A DNA stretch of 64,000 nt from Hydrocarboniclastica marina (GCF_004851605.1 NZ_CP031093.1:1922001-1986000), one strand, 5' to 3'; numbered from the stretch's first letter, positions 53,807 to 63,711 are shown. The notes: generated by a model not told the origin, from the sequence alone. Made by a program: numbers and translations.

Positions 53807-54565
53807 ATGAACTGGCTCTTGCTGAGGGGGCTTGCCCGGGAAAAAGCACATTGGGGTGAATTTGGGGAGCGCCTGTCTCGTGCGCGGCCGGGCGACGCTG
53901 TGTTCATGCAAGATCTCCCGGGTACGGGGGAGCTCTATCGCGAGCGATCCCCGAGTTCAGTTGCCGAGATCAGGCACTGGGTGCAGGCTGCCACAACCCA
54001 CCTGCCCCGGCCGCTGGGCTTAATCGGCATGTCACTGGGCGGAATGGTCGCCATAGACTGGGCCTTCAGCCGTCCCGCCGATCTCGCCGGGGTTGTGCTG
54101 ATCGGCACGAGCACGGCCCTTAGCAGGCCCTGGGACCGCATGAAGCCGGCAAACTGGTTCAGAGTCATCCGGCTGCTTGCGTCCGGGAATCAGGCCCGAC
54201 GAGAGCGCGAAATATTACGGCTGACCAGTAACAGGCCTGTGCATGAGGCTCTGGAGGCCTCCTGGGTTGCCATCCAGCGGCAACACCCGGTTTCCCGTGC
54301 AAATGTCATGCGTCAGTTGTATGCGGCGGCACGGTTTGAGGCTCCATCGCGGTGCCCCGACGTGCCGGGCCTGCTGCTGGTGAGCACGGCCGACCGGTTG
54401 GTCGACTACCGCTGTACCCAGCAACTGGCTCTGGCCTGGGGCTGGCCACAGGCCCTTCATTTTACTGCCGGTCATGATCTGGTTCTGGATGATCCCGACT
54501 GGGTGGTCGACCAGATCTGCGGATCCCTACAACCGTCGTACGGCCCATCAAGGTGGCAGCTTTAG
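53807..54565 (+). CDS. Alpha/beta hydrolase, 252 aa
   Basis: A standard alpha/beta hydrolase. Nucleophile Ser is in 'GMSLGG', Asp in 'STADRLVDY' and His in 'AGHDLVLDDPDWV'. Length and layout fit small esterases or BioH-like carboxylesterases; the substrate is unknown. GGAGAT lies about 10 bases before the ATG. It lies between the M14 peptidase gene and olsB on the same strand, so a link to lipid or acyl metabolism is possible. Confidence 0.9.
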   Translation: MNWLLLRGLAREKAHWGEFGERLSRARPGDAVFMQDLPGTGELYRERSPSSVAEIRHWVQAATTHLPRPLGLIGMSLGGMVAIDWAFSRPADLAGVVLIGTSTALSRPWDRMKPANWFRVIRLLASGNQARREREILRLTSNRPVHEALEASWVAIQRQHPVSRANVMRQLYAAARFEAPSRCPDVPGLLLVSTADRLVDYRCTQQLALAWGWPQALHFTAGHDLVLDDPDWVVDQICGSLQPSYGPSRWQL

Positions 54566-54686
54566 ACTTTGACTGGAGCTTGGCTGATACACCCGAACTG
54601 TCACTGGTCCGTCGCATTTCGTTCATTTGCGTGCAACATCGACCTTTTAGGCTTACCCCAGTGTCTCAACGGAGGGGTTACCGCCT

Positions 54687-55436
54687 ATGCAAGCTGGGTC
54701 AATACAGGTCCTACCGGGCCGCGTTCTTGAGGCAGGCGTAGCAACAAATGCCTCGCAGCTTCTTGCGGCACAGCGGCTACGCTATGACGTGTTTTCTGCT
54801 GAATACGGGGCTGACCTGGATGCCCACGCAGGGCTCGACAGTGACCGCTTCGATGACCATTGCATCCATTTCATTGTCAGGGATGTTGAATCGTCGAAGG
54901 TCGTGGCGACCTCCAGGTTGCTGCTCGACCGGGACATCACAGAAACCGATGGCTTCTATTCCGAGACAGAGTTTGAACTGGCTGCACTCAAGGCCACCCC
55001 AGGTTCGTTTGCCGAACTGGGCAGAACCTGCGTCCACCCCGACTATCGACGTACGTCAGCGCTGAGCCAGCTTTGGTCAGCCGTTTATGCCTGTTTGCTT
55101 GAAAATGACGTCGATTACCTGATCGGCTGTGCCAGCATCAGCATGATTGACGGCGGGCATAGAGCGTGGATGGTTGCCCAGCAACTGCAACAACACCATC
55201 TTGTTGAGCCACAATTTGTGGTTCAGCCCCGTCGCGAGCTTCCCCACATCGCGTTTAGCTCCGGACGCGTCAGGGCTGTTGCCGTACCCCCGCTGATCCG
55301 AATCTATCTGAAGCTTGGCGCCCAGGTTTGTGGTCGCCCTTGCTGGGACCCAAGCTTTCGCTGCGCGGACCTGTTGATGTTGCTGAGAGTGGGTGGTCTT
55401 GGCGAAAGGCATGCCCGTCGTTTCAGGCGATCCTGA
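54687..55436 (+). CDS. olsB: Ornithine N-acyltransferase OlsB (GNAT-like)
   Basis: OlsB transfers a 3-hydroxyacyl chain from ACP to ornithine, the first step to ornithine lipids. The start of the domain 'QRLRYDVFSAEYGADLD' and the block 'ELGRTCVHPDYRRTSALSQLW' in pieces and 'YLIGCASIS' are typical of the OlsB/autoinducer-synthase-like fold. 249 residues is usual. A GGAGG site lies about 12 bases before the ATG. The stop overlaps the olsA start by 1 base (TGATG). Made in phosphate-poor conditions in many bacteria; no Pho box was recognised here. Confidence 0.9.
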   Translation: MQAGSIQVLPGRVLEAGVATNASQLLAAQRLRYDVFSAEYGADLDAHAGLDSDRFDDHCIHFIVRDVESSKVVATSRLLLDRDITETDGFYSETEFELAALKATPGSFAELGRTCVHPDYRRTSALSQLWSAVYACLLENDVDYLIGCASISMIDGGHRAWMVAQQLQQHHLVEPQFVVQPRRELPHIAFSSGRVRAVAVPPLIRIYLKLGAQVCGRPCWDPSFRCADLLMLLRVGGLGERHARRFRRS

Positions 55437-56293
55437 TGGATGAGCTGGAGCGGGCAGTGTCAGCAAGGTCAGGGTCGCCCGGGCTGTCTGTGCAATTTGA
55501 GGATCAGAGCACCAGGACGGGGCTGATGGGAATAGCCAGAGTCAGCGTCCGACTGCCTTTATTTTGCCTGTTCCTGGCAGTCTCTAGCGCAACATTGCTT
55601 CTCTTCTGTGTAGTGGACCGCGTCCGGCGGCGGCCTGTCAACCGGGCCCCTTTTACCCGTGGTTTTCTGACAGTACTGTGCCGATTACTCGGTTTTCGTA
55701 TCCATATTCATGGGCATCCGCTAGAGCAGCCGGCCCTGCTGGTCAGCAACCACGTTTCCTGGACAGATATTGCCGTGCTGGGATCGTGTTCACCCGTTTG
55801 TTTTCTGGCCAAGCGCGAAGTCAGGCGTTGGCCTTTGATTGGCTGGGTGGCCCAGCAAATCGGTACCGTTTTCATCGAACGCTCCGCGGGTAGAGCGGCC
55901 GAAGTGCGGGCTCAGATCGGGTCGCTGCTCCGGCAAAAACAACAGGTTATTATTTTTCCTGAAGGCACAACGACCGACGGGACAGCGGTGCGGCCCTTCC
56001 ATCGGCCTTTGCTCGCGGCGGCGATCGAGGCCTGCGTTCCGGTTCAGGCTATAACCCTCGCTTACCGTCGTAACGGGGCGATCGACAGAATCGTCCCCTT
56101 TGTGGGCGAAGACGCTTTCCAGCGCCATTTACCCAGAGTGCTGAGCCAGCGTGCGCTGGAGGTGCATGTCATCTTCCATCCGCCGGTACTCGCTGAAGCA
56201 GAGGATAATCCCGGCCGACTCGCAAAGACGCTTCACCTCCAGGTGAGCGAAGGGCTTGGCCAGCTGCACAACATGATACGGACAGGCTCTTAG
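55436..56293 (+). CDS. olsA: 1-acyl-glycerol-3-phosphate acyltransferase-like OlsA
   Basis: OlsA adds the second acyl chain to lyso-ornithine lipid. The active site H-x4-D is His106...Asp111 in 'NHVSWTD', and the block 'FPEGTTTDG' has Glu176. A membrane helix near residues 35-60 anchors the enzyme. The ATG at 55436 is chosen because it overlaps the olsB stop (TGATG); an open frame from 55328 lies within olsB and is unlikely. Together with OlsB this gives a complete two-step ornithine-lipid pathway. Confidence 0.9.
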   Translation: MDELERAVSARSGSPGLSVQFEDQSTRTGLMGIARVSVRLPLFCLFLAVSSATLLLFCVVDRVRRRPVNRAPFTRGFLTVLCRLLGFRIHIHGHPLEQPALLVSNHVSWTDIAVLGSCSPVCFLAKREVRRWPLIGWVAQQIGTVFIERSAGRAAEVRAQIGSLLRQKQQVIIFPEGTTTDGTAVRPFHRPLLAAAIEACVPVQAITLAYRRNGAIDRIVPFVGEDAFQRHLPRVLSQRALEVHVIFHPPVLAEAEDNPGRLAKTLHLQVSEGLGQLHNMIRTGS

Positions 56294-56549
56294 CAGGGGT
56301 TTGGGCAGGGGTCAGTAGCCGGCTGACTTAGTAGCACCCTGACCCGACTTCGACAGGGCCGGGAACCGCTCCTATACTTGATAGTCAAAGGGTCCGAATA
56401 AAATGAACCCGGTCTCATATTTGAGAGGACGCGCTGGCGAAGTTCCAGGTCAAGGTCATACTTGAAGCATTGGAATTTAATGCCAAAACGATTGTGACGA
56501 GCTGACGTCTAGCGTATTCCCGGGTGCCTAAGGGCACAGGAGGCAATCA

Positions 56550-57737
56550 ATGAAGTATCCGTTCTCGTTGCACGGTGTTTTCCCGATGAATGGCGTAGCT
56601 CTGGCAGTAGCATTGTCGCTGGCCAGTGGAGCACATGCACAGCTTGAACCGTTGGATGAAGGCGACATGAGGGACGTTACCGGCGGATCAGCGTTGCAGT
56701 ACTCTGCGACAGACATCAGTTACAACCTCAGTCAACTAACCGGTGTGAACTATCGGGCCAGGCTTCTGGGCCTCGGCGGGTACGAACGTACAGAAACGCG
56801 CACACCCACTGAGCGCGTCAATGCAACGGTGCACCGGCTACAGATCAATGGCACCGGTGAGCTACACGCCCATGCTGAGGAGTTCACCCTCGGTGACTAC
56901 GGCGGCAGCAATAATTCCATCTATAAAAACGCCGGCCAGGGCGTTCCCGACAATGAGTTCGAGAATTTCGGTTTCGGTAACAGTGCCGATGATCCTTTCT
57001 ACTTCGAAGACCCTTACATCGAAGTACAGAAGCAGCGACACGCCGATGGGAGCGAAAGCATCAGGGGTGTTCGTATCGGTTTCGGTAAGGCCGAGGGTCA
57101 CGTGCCGCTTACCATCAACTCGACCACCGGCTATATCTCGACGCTGAGTCTGATGCCGGACCTAGGTGGTATCGTTAAGGCACAGGTTTACGGGACAGGC
57201 ACCAAGGACACCTTTGTGAGCCTGCTGAACAAGATTCCTGATGGCACTGGCAACTATCCCCAGTCTGGTTCTTCGTTAGCGCCGAGTAACACCAGCGGAG
57301 CCCTCAATGCGGGACTCGGCACATTGCTAGACCCCATAACCGGTCTGCTGGATCCGTTGTTGAATCCGCTGGGCATTGACCCCAGCCTGCAGCGTCCCGG
57401 TGGTAAGGAGCTTAACCTTTCCCACGTCCGCAGCCTGGATTTCCATAATATGGAGAATTTCTATATCTCCCTGACACAGGGCGGCGGTAACTCGTTCGTC
57501 AATGACGACGGCTCTATCAACGGTGCGCTCTGGTCACAGCATATAGGGTCCAACGCGGTCATTCCTAAGACCCGCGCAGACCTTCCCGGCTTTAATATGG
57601 TTATGCCGTTCAACGATCCCAGCAACCCCCAGCAGGGATTCGTCGAGGCACATGTTGATATGGTCCCTGCCCTGTCCCAGATTCTCCTGGGGGTAGGCGA
57701 CAACAATCCCAGACAGAGCTATCAGCCCGTGTTCTGA
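56550..57737 (+). CDS. Secreted protein with 'DMRDVTGG' post-signal motif, 395 aa
   Basis: A Sec signal peptide ('VALAVALSLASGAHA') is followed by 'LEPLDEGDMRDVTGGSALQYS'-type sequence in pieces: the motif Glu-Gly-x-Met-x-x-Val-Thr-Gly occurs at this place in several secreted proteins of Pseudomonas and Acinetobacter relatives. The rest is Gly/Asn/Ser-rich, probably beta-structured, with no cysteine and no lipobox. It has no membrane segment apart from the signal. It may be a surface or matrix component. AGGAGG lies 7 bases before the ATG. A strong terminator follows. I do not recognise the family by name. Confidence 0.75.
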   Translation: MKYPFSLHGVFPMNGVALAVALSLASGAHAQLEPLDEGDMRDVTGGSALQYSATDISYNLSQLTGVNYRARLLGLGGYERTETRTPTERVNATVHRLQINGTGELHAHAEEFTLGDYGGSNNSIYKNAGQGVPDNEFENFGFGNSADDPFYFEDPYIEVQKQRHADGSESIRGVRIGFGKAEGHVPLTINSTTGYISTLSLMPDLGGIVKAQVYGTGTKDTFVSLLNKIPDGTGNYPQSGSSLAPSNTSGALNAGLGTLLDPITGLLDPLLNPLGIDPSLQRPGGKELNLSHVRSLDFHNMENFYISLTQGGGNSFVNDDGSINGALWSQHIGSNAVIPKTRADLPGFNMVMPFNDPSNPQQGFVEAHVDMVPALSQILLGVGDNNPRQSYQPVF

Positions 57738-57757
57738 ATGCGTTAGCCCATGCCGTA

Positions 57758-57794
57758 AAAAAAGCCTGAACGCCTTAAACGTTCAGGCTTTTTT
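57758..57794. terminator. Bidirectional rho-independent terminator
   Basis: AAAAAAGCCTGAACG (57758-57772) pairs perfectly with CGTTCAGGCTTTTTT (57780-57794), 15 pairs with a 7-base loop. T-tracts exist on both strands, and it lies between the convergent secreted-protein gene and the glycosyltransferase gene, so it serves both. Confidence 0.95.
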
Positions 57795-57806
57795 CGTGGC
57801 GCAGCG

Positions 57807-58874
57807 CTATGCGGATTGCGATGCCGGTGGGCGGCCAAAGCCAGACTTTTCATCGGCGCCAAGAAGCTCGCTGACGCGGGAAAACGCCAACTCTGGCGTT
57901 ATCTGAAAGTCGTTGCCTTGCACCTCTCCGGGGACGGGGGCGCGTAAGTGATGGTGGTGGGAAAACTCACTGGCCGGCGACCACCTTGCAGGACTGGTGT
58001 TGCCAAAAATCGCCAGCGTCTGCGTTTGTGTCGTGACTGCGATGTGGTTCAGGCCACTGTCATTACAAAGTAGCAGGCAACAACGCTTCAGAAGTGCCGC
58101 TGCCTCTTCCAGTGAGGTCTGCGGCGCGATGACCGGCGTCGTTTCCATCAGCGCGGCCATTCTGTCGGCGTCCGGGCGTTCACTGCCTGCCCACAGGATA
58201 ACGATTCGTTTATCCAGACGCTGCTGAATAAGATCAGCAAGTTGCGCATAGTTTTCTGTGAGCCATTTTTTTCGGCTCTGCCGGCTACCGGGCGATACCA
58301 CAACTGTATTGTCCGCGGTGAGTCCCTGGCTGGATAGCCAGCGGTCCATGCGCGCCTGATCTTCGTCGGGAATGGGGAAATAGAGCTTATAGGCCGTCTT
58401 TTCGATACCGAGCGGTTTCAGAATGTCGAACCGTCGCGAGGCCGTATAGATTTTGGGCCCCTTGGGCGTCATCAGATTGTAGGCAGGAATCAGGTGCCGA
58501 CCGGTGTATCCCAAGCGCCAGCGCGCCCGGCTAAGCCACGTGATATAACGGGAGGACGGCTTGTTCTGCTGATCTATGACCAGGTCATAGTTTTCGTGCC
58601 TGATGGCCCGAATCACGTCTATCCGATTTCGCAAATACTGAAGGCCACTGCCCTGCGGAATGACAATCAGCCGATCTATGAAAGGATGGCGCTTGACGGA
58701 ATGATGATAAGGCGCCTTGATCAGGTAGTGCAGCTCTACCTGAGGTAGGACTTTTTTCAATGTTTCAAAGTACGAGGTCGTCAGCAGTCCGTCTCCGAAC
58801 GGTCCTAGCTGGATAACCAGAACTTTTTTCAACTGTCGAAGTTCTGCGGGGTCAAGAATAGCCGTCTCTGCCAT
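57807..58874 (-). CDS. Glycosyltransferase family 9 (heptosyltransferase-like), 355 aa
   Basis: Family 9 enzymes transfer heptose or similar sugars to lipopolysaccharide core. 'VLVIQLGPFGDGLLTTSYFETL' in pieces is the N-terminal acceptor-side motif, and 'VVSPGSRQSRKKW', 'APQTSLEEAAALLKRCCLLLCNDSGLNHIA' in pieces and 'IFGNTSPARWSP' are the nucleotide-sugar side. It has no signal peptide. The ATG at 58874 is preferred; a GTG at 58901 also starts the frame. It stands alone rather than in an LPS cluster, so the sugar and acceptor are uncertain. Confidence 0.9.
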   Translation of the reverse strand: MAETAILDPAELRQLKKVLVIQLGPFGDGLLTTSYFETLKKVLPQVELHYLIKAPYHHSVKRHPFIDRLIVIPQGSGLQYLRNRIDVIRAIRHENYDLVIDQQNKPSSRYITWLSRARWRLGYTGRHLIPAYNLMTPKGPKIYTASRRFDILKPLGIEKTAYKLYFPIPDEDQARMDRWLSSQGLTADNTVVVSPGSRQSRKKWLTENYAQLADLIQQRLDKRIVILWAGSERPDADRMAALMETTPVIAPQTSLEEAAALLKRCCLLLCNDSGLNHIAVTTQTQTLAIFGNTSPARWSPASEFSHHHHLRAPVPGEVQGNDFQITPELAFSRVSELLGADEKSGFGRPPASQSA

Positions 58875-59056
58875 CGTTTCGAATCTCACCACTACATCCA
58901 CTTTTGCCGCTCAATATAGGCATCTGCGCCTACTTGGGCCAGTGTTTTTTGTAGCGGAATCAACAGCGATGGTGCTGATCAACTCATCCAGCAACTCATC
59001 CCGCAACCCATCGAGAGCGCAACCGGGCCAGCACAAAGTCGGGATTCAGCCTGGGA

Positions 59057-59428
59057 TCAGGCTAACCAGGCCACTGCAAAAGGCAAAGGCGCGACTACTA
59101 TTCCGTAGCACATCCACCGGGCTCGCTGAAATTTCTCCGGGGAGGTATAGCGCACAATGCGATCTTTACCCTCGCGCGGCCGGAAAACCAGCAGAAGCAT
59201 TGCGCCTACAACGGTTTCAAGTGCGGCCGGGGGATATGTTAACCAGGAGACCCAGCCAGCTGCACGGCCAAGCGTCGCCGGCGCGTCGTACAACAGCACA
59301 GCGCCCTGCATGCATAGAACCACCAACCACGCTGCAGCCCCAACGGCAATAGCCCCGATGAAGCGATTGACCGCCCGATAATAGGCCGTTTGGGCGGGTG
59401 TATGCATAGCCGTGGAATAGGTTTTCAT
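59057..59428 (-). CDS. Small membrane protein, 123 aa
   Basis: Three hydrophobic segments are visible: 'AIAVGAAAWLVVLCMQGAVLLY', 'AALETVVGAMLLLVF' and 'WMCYGIVVAPLPFAVAWLA'. Between the last two lies a basic cytosolic loop ('RPREGKDRIVRYTSPEKFQRAR' in pieces). I do not recognise the family. The protein looks like an inner-membrane protein of three helices. It is on the same strand as the chemoreceptor gene 102 bases upstream, but no functional link is evident. Confidence 0.6.
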   Translation of the reverse strand: MKTYSTAMHTPAQTAYYRAVNRFIGAIAVGAAAWLVVLCMQGAVLLYDAPATLGRAAGWVSWLTYPPAALETVVGAMLLLVFRPREGKDRIVRYTSPEKFQRARWMCYGIVVAPLPFAVAWLA

Positions 59429-59530
59429 GTAGCGATCTCGAAAGATGATTCGCTATCATCCAGCCGGCATCCCGAAATCGGCTATACGCACTTGCGCCTA
59501 TCCCGCGTCGAACGATCTTGAGCGGCCATG

Positions 59531-61219
59531 TCAGACTTTGAACTGCGCCACCAAGACCCTGAGTTTCTCCCCCAGTTGCGCCAGCTCATGACTGGCTTCA
59601 TTGGTTTGGGATACGCCCTGTTCGCTTCGCTGGGCGGCCTCGACAATCCGTACCACATTTTTGTTGATCTCTTCCGCGACCTGGCTTTGCTGCTCGGCAC
59701 CTGTCGCGATCTGAGTCACCTGGTCATGGATTCGCTCAACCGAGCCGCCAATTGTGCGCAGGGCGGTGGTTGCCTGATCAATGCACTGCACCGTGTCGGC
59801 CGAATGGTGCTGTGATTGTTTCATGCGCTCAAGCGCGCCATGGGAATCAACCACGTAGCCTTCAATCATGTCGCGAATCTGATCCGCTGATTCGGCACTG
59901 CGACGCGCCAGCTGACGGACCTCATCAGCAACGACCGAGAAACCTCGCCCGTGTTCGCCGGCTCGAGCTGCCTCGATGGCCGCATTCAATGCCAAAAGGT
60001 TGGTCTGATCAGTCACAGCGTGAATGACGTCCAGCACCTGCTGGATTTCGTCAGTTTTCTTCGCCAGCGCGTCGATATTGGCCGCGCTGACCCTGATCTC
60101 TTCTGCCAGCCTGTTGACGGAGTGCTGGGCATTAGAGATGGTTTTTCCACCGTCAGTTGCAAGCTGGTCAGCTTCGGATGCCGAGCGTTCCACCTCGCTG
60201 GCATTACCCGCAATCTGTTGAATAGTGGCTGCCATCTCATTGATAGCTGATGCAATCTGATCAGTTTCCGTACCCTGGGACTGAACGGAGGCACGCGTTT
60301 CCCGAGCGACCAGACTCAGCTCCTCCGCTGCGGACGCGACCTGATCGGTCGTTGACCCGACCTCCCGGATCGTTGTCTGTATTTTTCCAACAAAGCCGTT
60401 GAACTGTCGACCAAGCTCAGATAATTCATCGGTGCCCTGCGCGGGTAACCGCTGGGTCAGATCACCTTCGCCCTCAGCGATTGCCCGCATGGTGTCGGTA
60501 ACCCGGCGCAAAGGAGCGGTCACTGTCCGACCGACGAACAGCCCGAAACCCACTGCTACAGCTACTACGATCGCTGCGATCATGAGAATCGTGGTAAGCG
60601 TTCGTGCGATTTCTGCGTTAATTTCGGCTCGAGCGGCGGCTACCGATCGCTCAATGTCGGTAATGTAGATGCCGGCCCCGATGACCCAATTCCACCGGTC
60701 GAGGGTAATGGAGTAAGAAAGCTTGGGCTCCTCCTGTCCGCTCGCGGGATTTTTCCATGTGTACTGGAAGAAGCCGTCTGCTTGCCCTGCTTTGAAGAGA
60801 TTTGCCAGCAGTTGTTTAGTTGCAGGCGTGGAGTTCTTGGACGGCCCCTCCAGCTCAGGCTTGGGTCGATAGATAAGCATGTAGGAGTCGTCCCTGTATG
60901 CATACATGTAGTTATTGTCGCCAAACTCAACGGCCCGCAGCTTATCCCGCACCCTGTTCTGTGCCTCTTCCCGCGAAATGTGGGCCTCGCCTTCATCATA
61001 CTCGGCACGTATTACAGATCTCGCAGATTCGACAAGATTCTTGAGTCCGGTCTTGTGCGCTTCGAGCAAACTGTCCCGAAGACGTTCAACTTCGGCTTCC
61101 CCGCTGAGCTTTAGCTTGTCGGTTGTCACCCAGGCGATCACAGCCGCGGTCAAAATGACAGGGATGAGGATGGCGATTATCAGACGTGAGCGAATTTTGA
61201 GTCTTTCGAGATACAGCAT
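59531..61219 (-). CDS. Methyl-accepting chemotaxis protein with Cache sensor, 562 aa
   Basis: Two membrane helices (about residues 12-30 and 210-235) enclose a periplasmic single-Cache domain ('[25 protein letters not shown]' in pieces, '[18 protein letters not shown]'). A HAMP domain follows ('[27 protein letters not shown]' in pieces) and then the signalling coiled coil with the conserved tip '[18 protein letters not shown]'. Cache sensors of this type often bind small organic acids. The C-terminus has no CheR-docking pentapeptide. It implies a chemotactic, motile organism. Confidence 0.95.
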   Translation of the reverse strand: MLYLERLKIRSRLIIAILIPVILTAAVIAWVTTDKLKLSGEAEVERLRDSLLEAHKTGLKNLVESARSVIRAEYDEGEAHISREEAQNRVRDKLRAVEFGDNNYMYAYRDDSYMLIYRPKPELEGPSKNSTPATKQLLANLFKAGQADGFFQYTWKNPASGQEEPKLSYSITLDRWNWVIGAGIYITDIERSVAAARAEINAEIARTLTTILMIAAIVVAVAVGFGLFVGRTVTAPLRRVTDTMRAIAEGEGDLTQRLPAQGTDELSELGRQFNGFVGKIQTTIREVGSTTDQVASAAEELSLVARETRASVQSQGTETDQIASAINEMAATIQQIAGNASEVERSASEADQLATDGGKTISNAQHSVNRLAEEIRVSAANIDALAKKTDEIQQVLDVIHAVTDQTNLLALNAAIEAARAGEHGRGFSVVADEVRQLARRSAESADQIRDMIEGYVVDSHGALERMKQSQHHSADTVQCIDQATTALRTIGGSVERIHDQVTQIATGAEQQSQVAEEINKNVVRIVEAAQRSEQGVSQTNEASHELAQLGEKLRVLVAQFKV

Positions 61220-61401
61220 GTAAATTCAGAACCTTGGAAAGGGAATCAGTTGGCACGACATTGTCGTCCATCCACCTGAATTTACTGTTTTTTTATGTGT
61301 ACTTAGGCTGGAGAAATGTTGCAGCGTCACAACTTGCACGTGCTCAACGGGACACTAACGCGGAGTTACAGAATAGCCGCGCAGCGGATCCGCCATGAAG
61401 G

Positions 61402-61407
61402 TATAAT
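61402..61407 (+). promoter_or_regulatory. Perfect sigma-70 -10 hexamer upstream of deaD
   Basis: TATAAT lies 52 bases upstream of the deaD ATG. No good -35 hexamer stands 16-18 bases before it, so it is a weak promoter candidate. Confidence 0.35.
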
Positions 61408-61458
61408 CGGCGGCCTATTTAAGCACCACGACCGGACATATCGGTAATCAGGCCCCCT

Positions 61459-63342
61459 ATGACGAATGAAGCCCTTCCAGTCCAGTTTTCCAACCTTGGT
61501 TTACCCGAACATCTGCTCCAGACTCTAATCCAGGTAGGTTATGAGACGCCCTCGCCTATCCAGGCACAAACCATCCCCATTCTCCTGCAGGGCCACGATC
61601 TGCTCGGGCAGGCCCAGACTGGCACAGGGAAAACCGCAGCATTTGCCCTGCCAATACTCGCGAAACTGAATACCCGGAACCGCGCCACCCAGGCACTGGT
61701 TCTGGCGCCAACCCGGGAACTTGCGATTCAGGTGGCAGAGGCCTGCCAGACATACGCGCGCAATCTGCCCGGTTTCCAGGTAGTGCCAATATACGGTGGC
61801 GCCGGATATGGTAATCAGCTCAAACAGCTCCGTAGCGGCGCTCAACTGGTGGTGGGCACGCCGGGTCGGGTCATGGATCATATCCGCAAGGGCACTCTGA
61901 AGCTTGACAGCCTTGAAGTCCTGGTATTGGACGAAGCCGACGAAATGCTTCGGATGGGGTTTATCGATGATGTCGAGTGGATTCTTGAGCGAACGCCCGA
62001 AAAACGCCAGATAGCGCTCTTTTCTGCGACCATGCCCCGTGAGATTCAGCAGGTTGCGAACAAGTATCTGCGCGATCCGCAGACGGTCAAGATCCAGAGC
62101 AGCACATCCACTGCCCCTGCGATCAACCAACGTTACTGGCCAGTCAGCGGCCTGAGCAAGCTGGATGCGCTAACTCGCATCCTGGAAGTGGAGCCCATTG
62201 AAGGCGCCATCATTTTTGTCCGTACCAAACTCGCGACTGTAGAACTTGCGGAGAAGCTGGTGGCTCGCGGCTTTACTGCGGAAGCCCTGAATGGCGATAT
62301 GGCCCAGGCCCAGCGGGAGAAAACAATCGACCGCATGCGCAAAGGCAAGCTCGACATTCTCCTGGCGACGGATGTCGCTGCCCGCGGCATTGATATTCCG
62401 CGCATTAGTCACGTCATAAACTATGACATCCCGTTCGATACTGAGTCCTATGTACACAGAATCGGCCGTACCGGCCGCGCCGGTAGAACGGGGGAGGCGA
62501 TACTCTTCGTCTCGAATCGCGAGCGACGGATGCTCGGAGCCATCGAACGAGCGACGCGGCAGCCAATCGCGGTGATGAACCTGCCTTCAGAAAGCGACAT
62601 AAATGCCCAGAGGGTTGAAAGGTTCAAAGCAAAAATAGAACAGACGCTGGCGAATGAAAATCTCGATTTCTACCGACAGCTACTGAGCGACTATCAGGAA
62701 AGCACAGAGACACCCGCCCTTGAAATTGCTGCAGCGCTGGCCCGCATTGCGCAAGGCGACGCTACCCTTCTGGTTGAGCCGCAAAAAAGAACATCAGAAA
62801 AGAGCCGTGAACGTGACGGTGATCGACCGAAGCGACAGCATGCTGAGTCTCAGCGAGATGGCGGCCGCACTGAGGCAAAGCGGAAGCTCAAGCAGGAGAA
62901 CCTTAATGATGCCCAGGCAAAGCCACTGAAGAATTTTCCCGACGTCCGTATGGCCCGATATCGCATAGACGTCGGCTACGTCAACGGGGTCAACCCGGGT
63001 CAGATAGTTGGCGCTATCGCCAATGAGGCGAACATGGACAGCGCCTACATTGGTCACATAGAGATCTTTGACGATTTCACGACAGTAGATCTGCCCGCCG
63101 AGATACCGAAGGAAGTTTTCCAGCACCTGCAGAGGGTTCGGGTGTGTCAGCGACCGCTGCTACTGAGCGTGATGCGAAGCGACAGTGCAGCGGGGCCCAA
63201 GTCTTCGACAGGTAGATCGGCAGATCCAAAGCCCGCTGGTAAGTCAGCAGGTGAAAAGCCTGTCGCTCCCAAGCGGCGGGTGAAACCCGGCAAAAAGAAA
63301 ACGGACGGCTCCAAGCCACCCCGAAAACCAAAGAAGAAGTAG
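61459..63342 (+). CDS. deaD: DEAD-box RNA helicase DeaD/CsdA
   Basis: DeaD unwinds RNA in ribosome assembly and mRNA decay, chiefly in the cold. The Q motif is near the N-terminus, Walker A 'AQTGTGKT' has Lys58, and 'DEAD' is at 158-161 followed by 'EMLRMGF'. 'HRIGRTGRAGRTG' is motif VI. After the helicase core there is a basic linker and then a DbpA-type RNA-binding domain ('RYRIDVGYVNGVNPGQIVGAIANE' in pieces), and a Lys/Pro-rich tail. 627 residues is standard. It ends 1 base before the DUF1622 gene, which is convergent. Confidence 0.96.
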   Translation: MTNEALPVQFSNLGLPEHLLQTLIQVGYETPSPIQAQTIPILLQGHDLLGQAQTGTGKTAAFALPILAKLNTRNRATQALVLAPTRELAIQVAEACQTYARNLPGFQVVPIYGGAGYGNQLKQLRSGAQLVVGTPGRVMDHIRKGTLKLDSLEVLVLDEADEMLRMGFIDDVEWILERTPEKRQIALFSATMPREIQQVANKYLRDPQTVKIQSSTSTAPAINQRYWPVSGLSKLDALTRILEVEPIEGAIIFVRTKLATVELAEKLVARGFTAEALNGDMAQAQREKTIDRMRKGKLDILLATDVAARGIDIPRISHVINYDIPFDTESYVHRIGRTGRAGRTGEAILFVSNRERRMLGAIERATRQPIAVMNLPSESDINAQRVERFKAKIEQTLANENLDFYRQLLSDYQESTETPALEIAAALARIAQGDATLLVEPQKRTSEKSRERDGDRPKRQHAESQRDGGRTEAKRKLKQENLNDAQAKPLKNFPDVRMARYRIDVGYVNGVNPGQIVGAIANEANMDSAYIGHIEIFDDFTTVDLPAEIPKEVFQHLQRVRVCQRPLLLSVMRSDSAAGPKSSTGRSADPKPAGKSAGEKPVAPKRRVKPGKKKTDGSKPPRKPKKK

Positions 63343-63711
63343 TCACGGCGACGGGTGTGACTTGTCTGTTTGCTGCCACGGCCATTTACCTGTCAGTTCC
63401 AGATCCAGTGTGAAGCTGAGGAAGGTTCTGATCAGGACAATAGTCGCCAGCACCCCTACCGTCTCGAAGGTGAGTTCTACAGCGACGGTGTGGATAATGT
63501 CTGCGGCCACCAGGAATTCAAGCCCGAGCAATATGCCACGCCCCAGGCGCTGCCTGACATCCGGCATGATGGCGGTCATGTTTTCGCGCCGGCCCAGCCT
63601 TAATGCCGCCAATAGAACGGTGTAGAGTGCGGCAATGACGATAATGCCGATGCCCAGCGCTTCAATAATTGCGGCGCTCCATTCCGCCATCGGGACGATA
63701 AGTTCAGACAT
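63343..63711 (-). CDS. DUF1622 membrane protein, 122 aa
   Basis: Three membrane segments are visible, with 'AEWSAAIIEALGIGIIVIAALYTV' in pieces, 'GILLGLEFLVAADIIHTVAV' and 'VGVLATIVLIRTFLSFTLDLEL'. The pattern 'GLEFLVAADIIHTV' and 'RTFLSFTLDLE' is that of DUF1622 proteins of bacterial inner membranes; function unknown. GGGAGG lies about 7 bases before the ATG, a strong start. The last residues are polar. Confidence 0.88.
   Translation of the reverse strand: MSELIVPMAEWSAAIIEALGIGIIVIAALYTVLLAALRLGRRENMTAIMPDVRQRLGRGILLGLEFLVAADIIHTVAVELTFETVGVLATIVLIRTFLSFTLDLELTGKWPWQQTDKSHPSP

Noticed and set aside
61220-61300. Sigma-28 flagellar promoter for the chemoreceptor gene (minus strand TAAA and GACGACAA)
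   Set aside because: The two parts resemble the consensus but are 12 bases apart instead of 15, so it is not a credible match.
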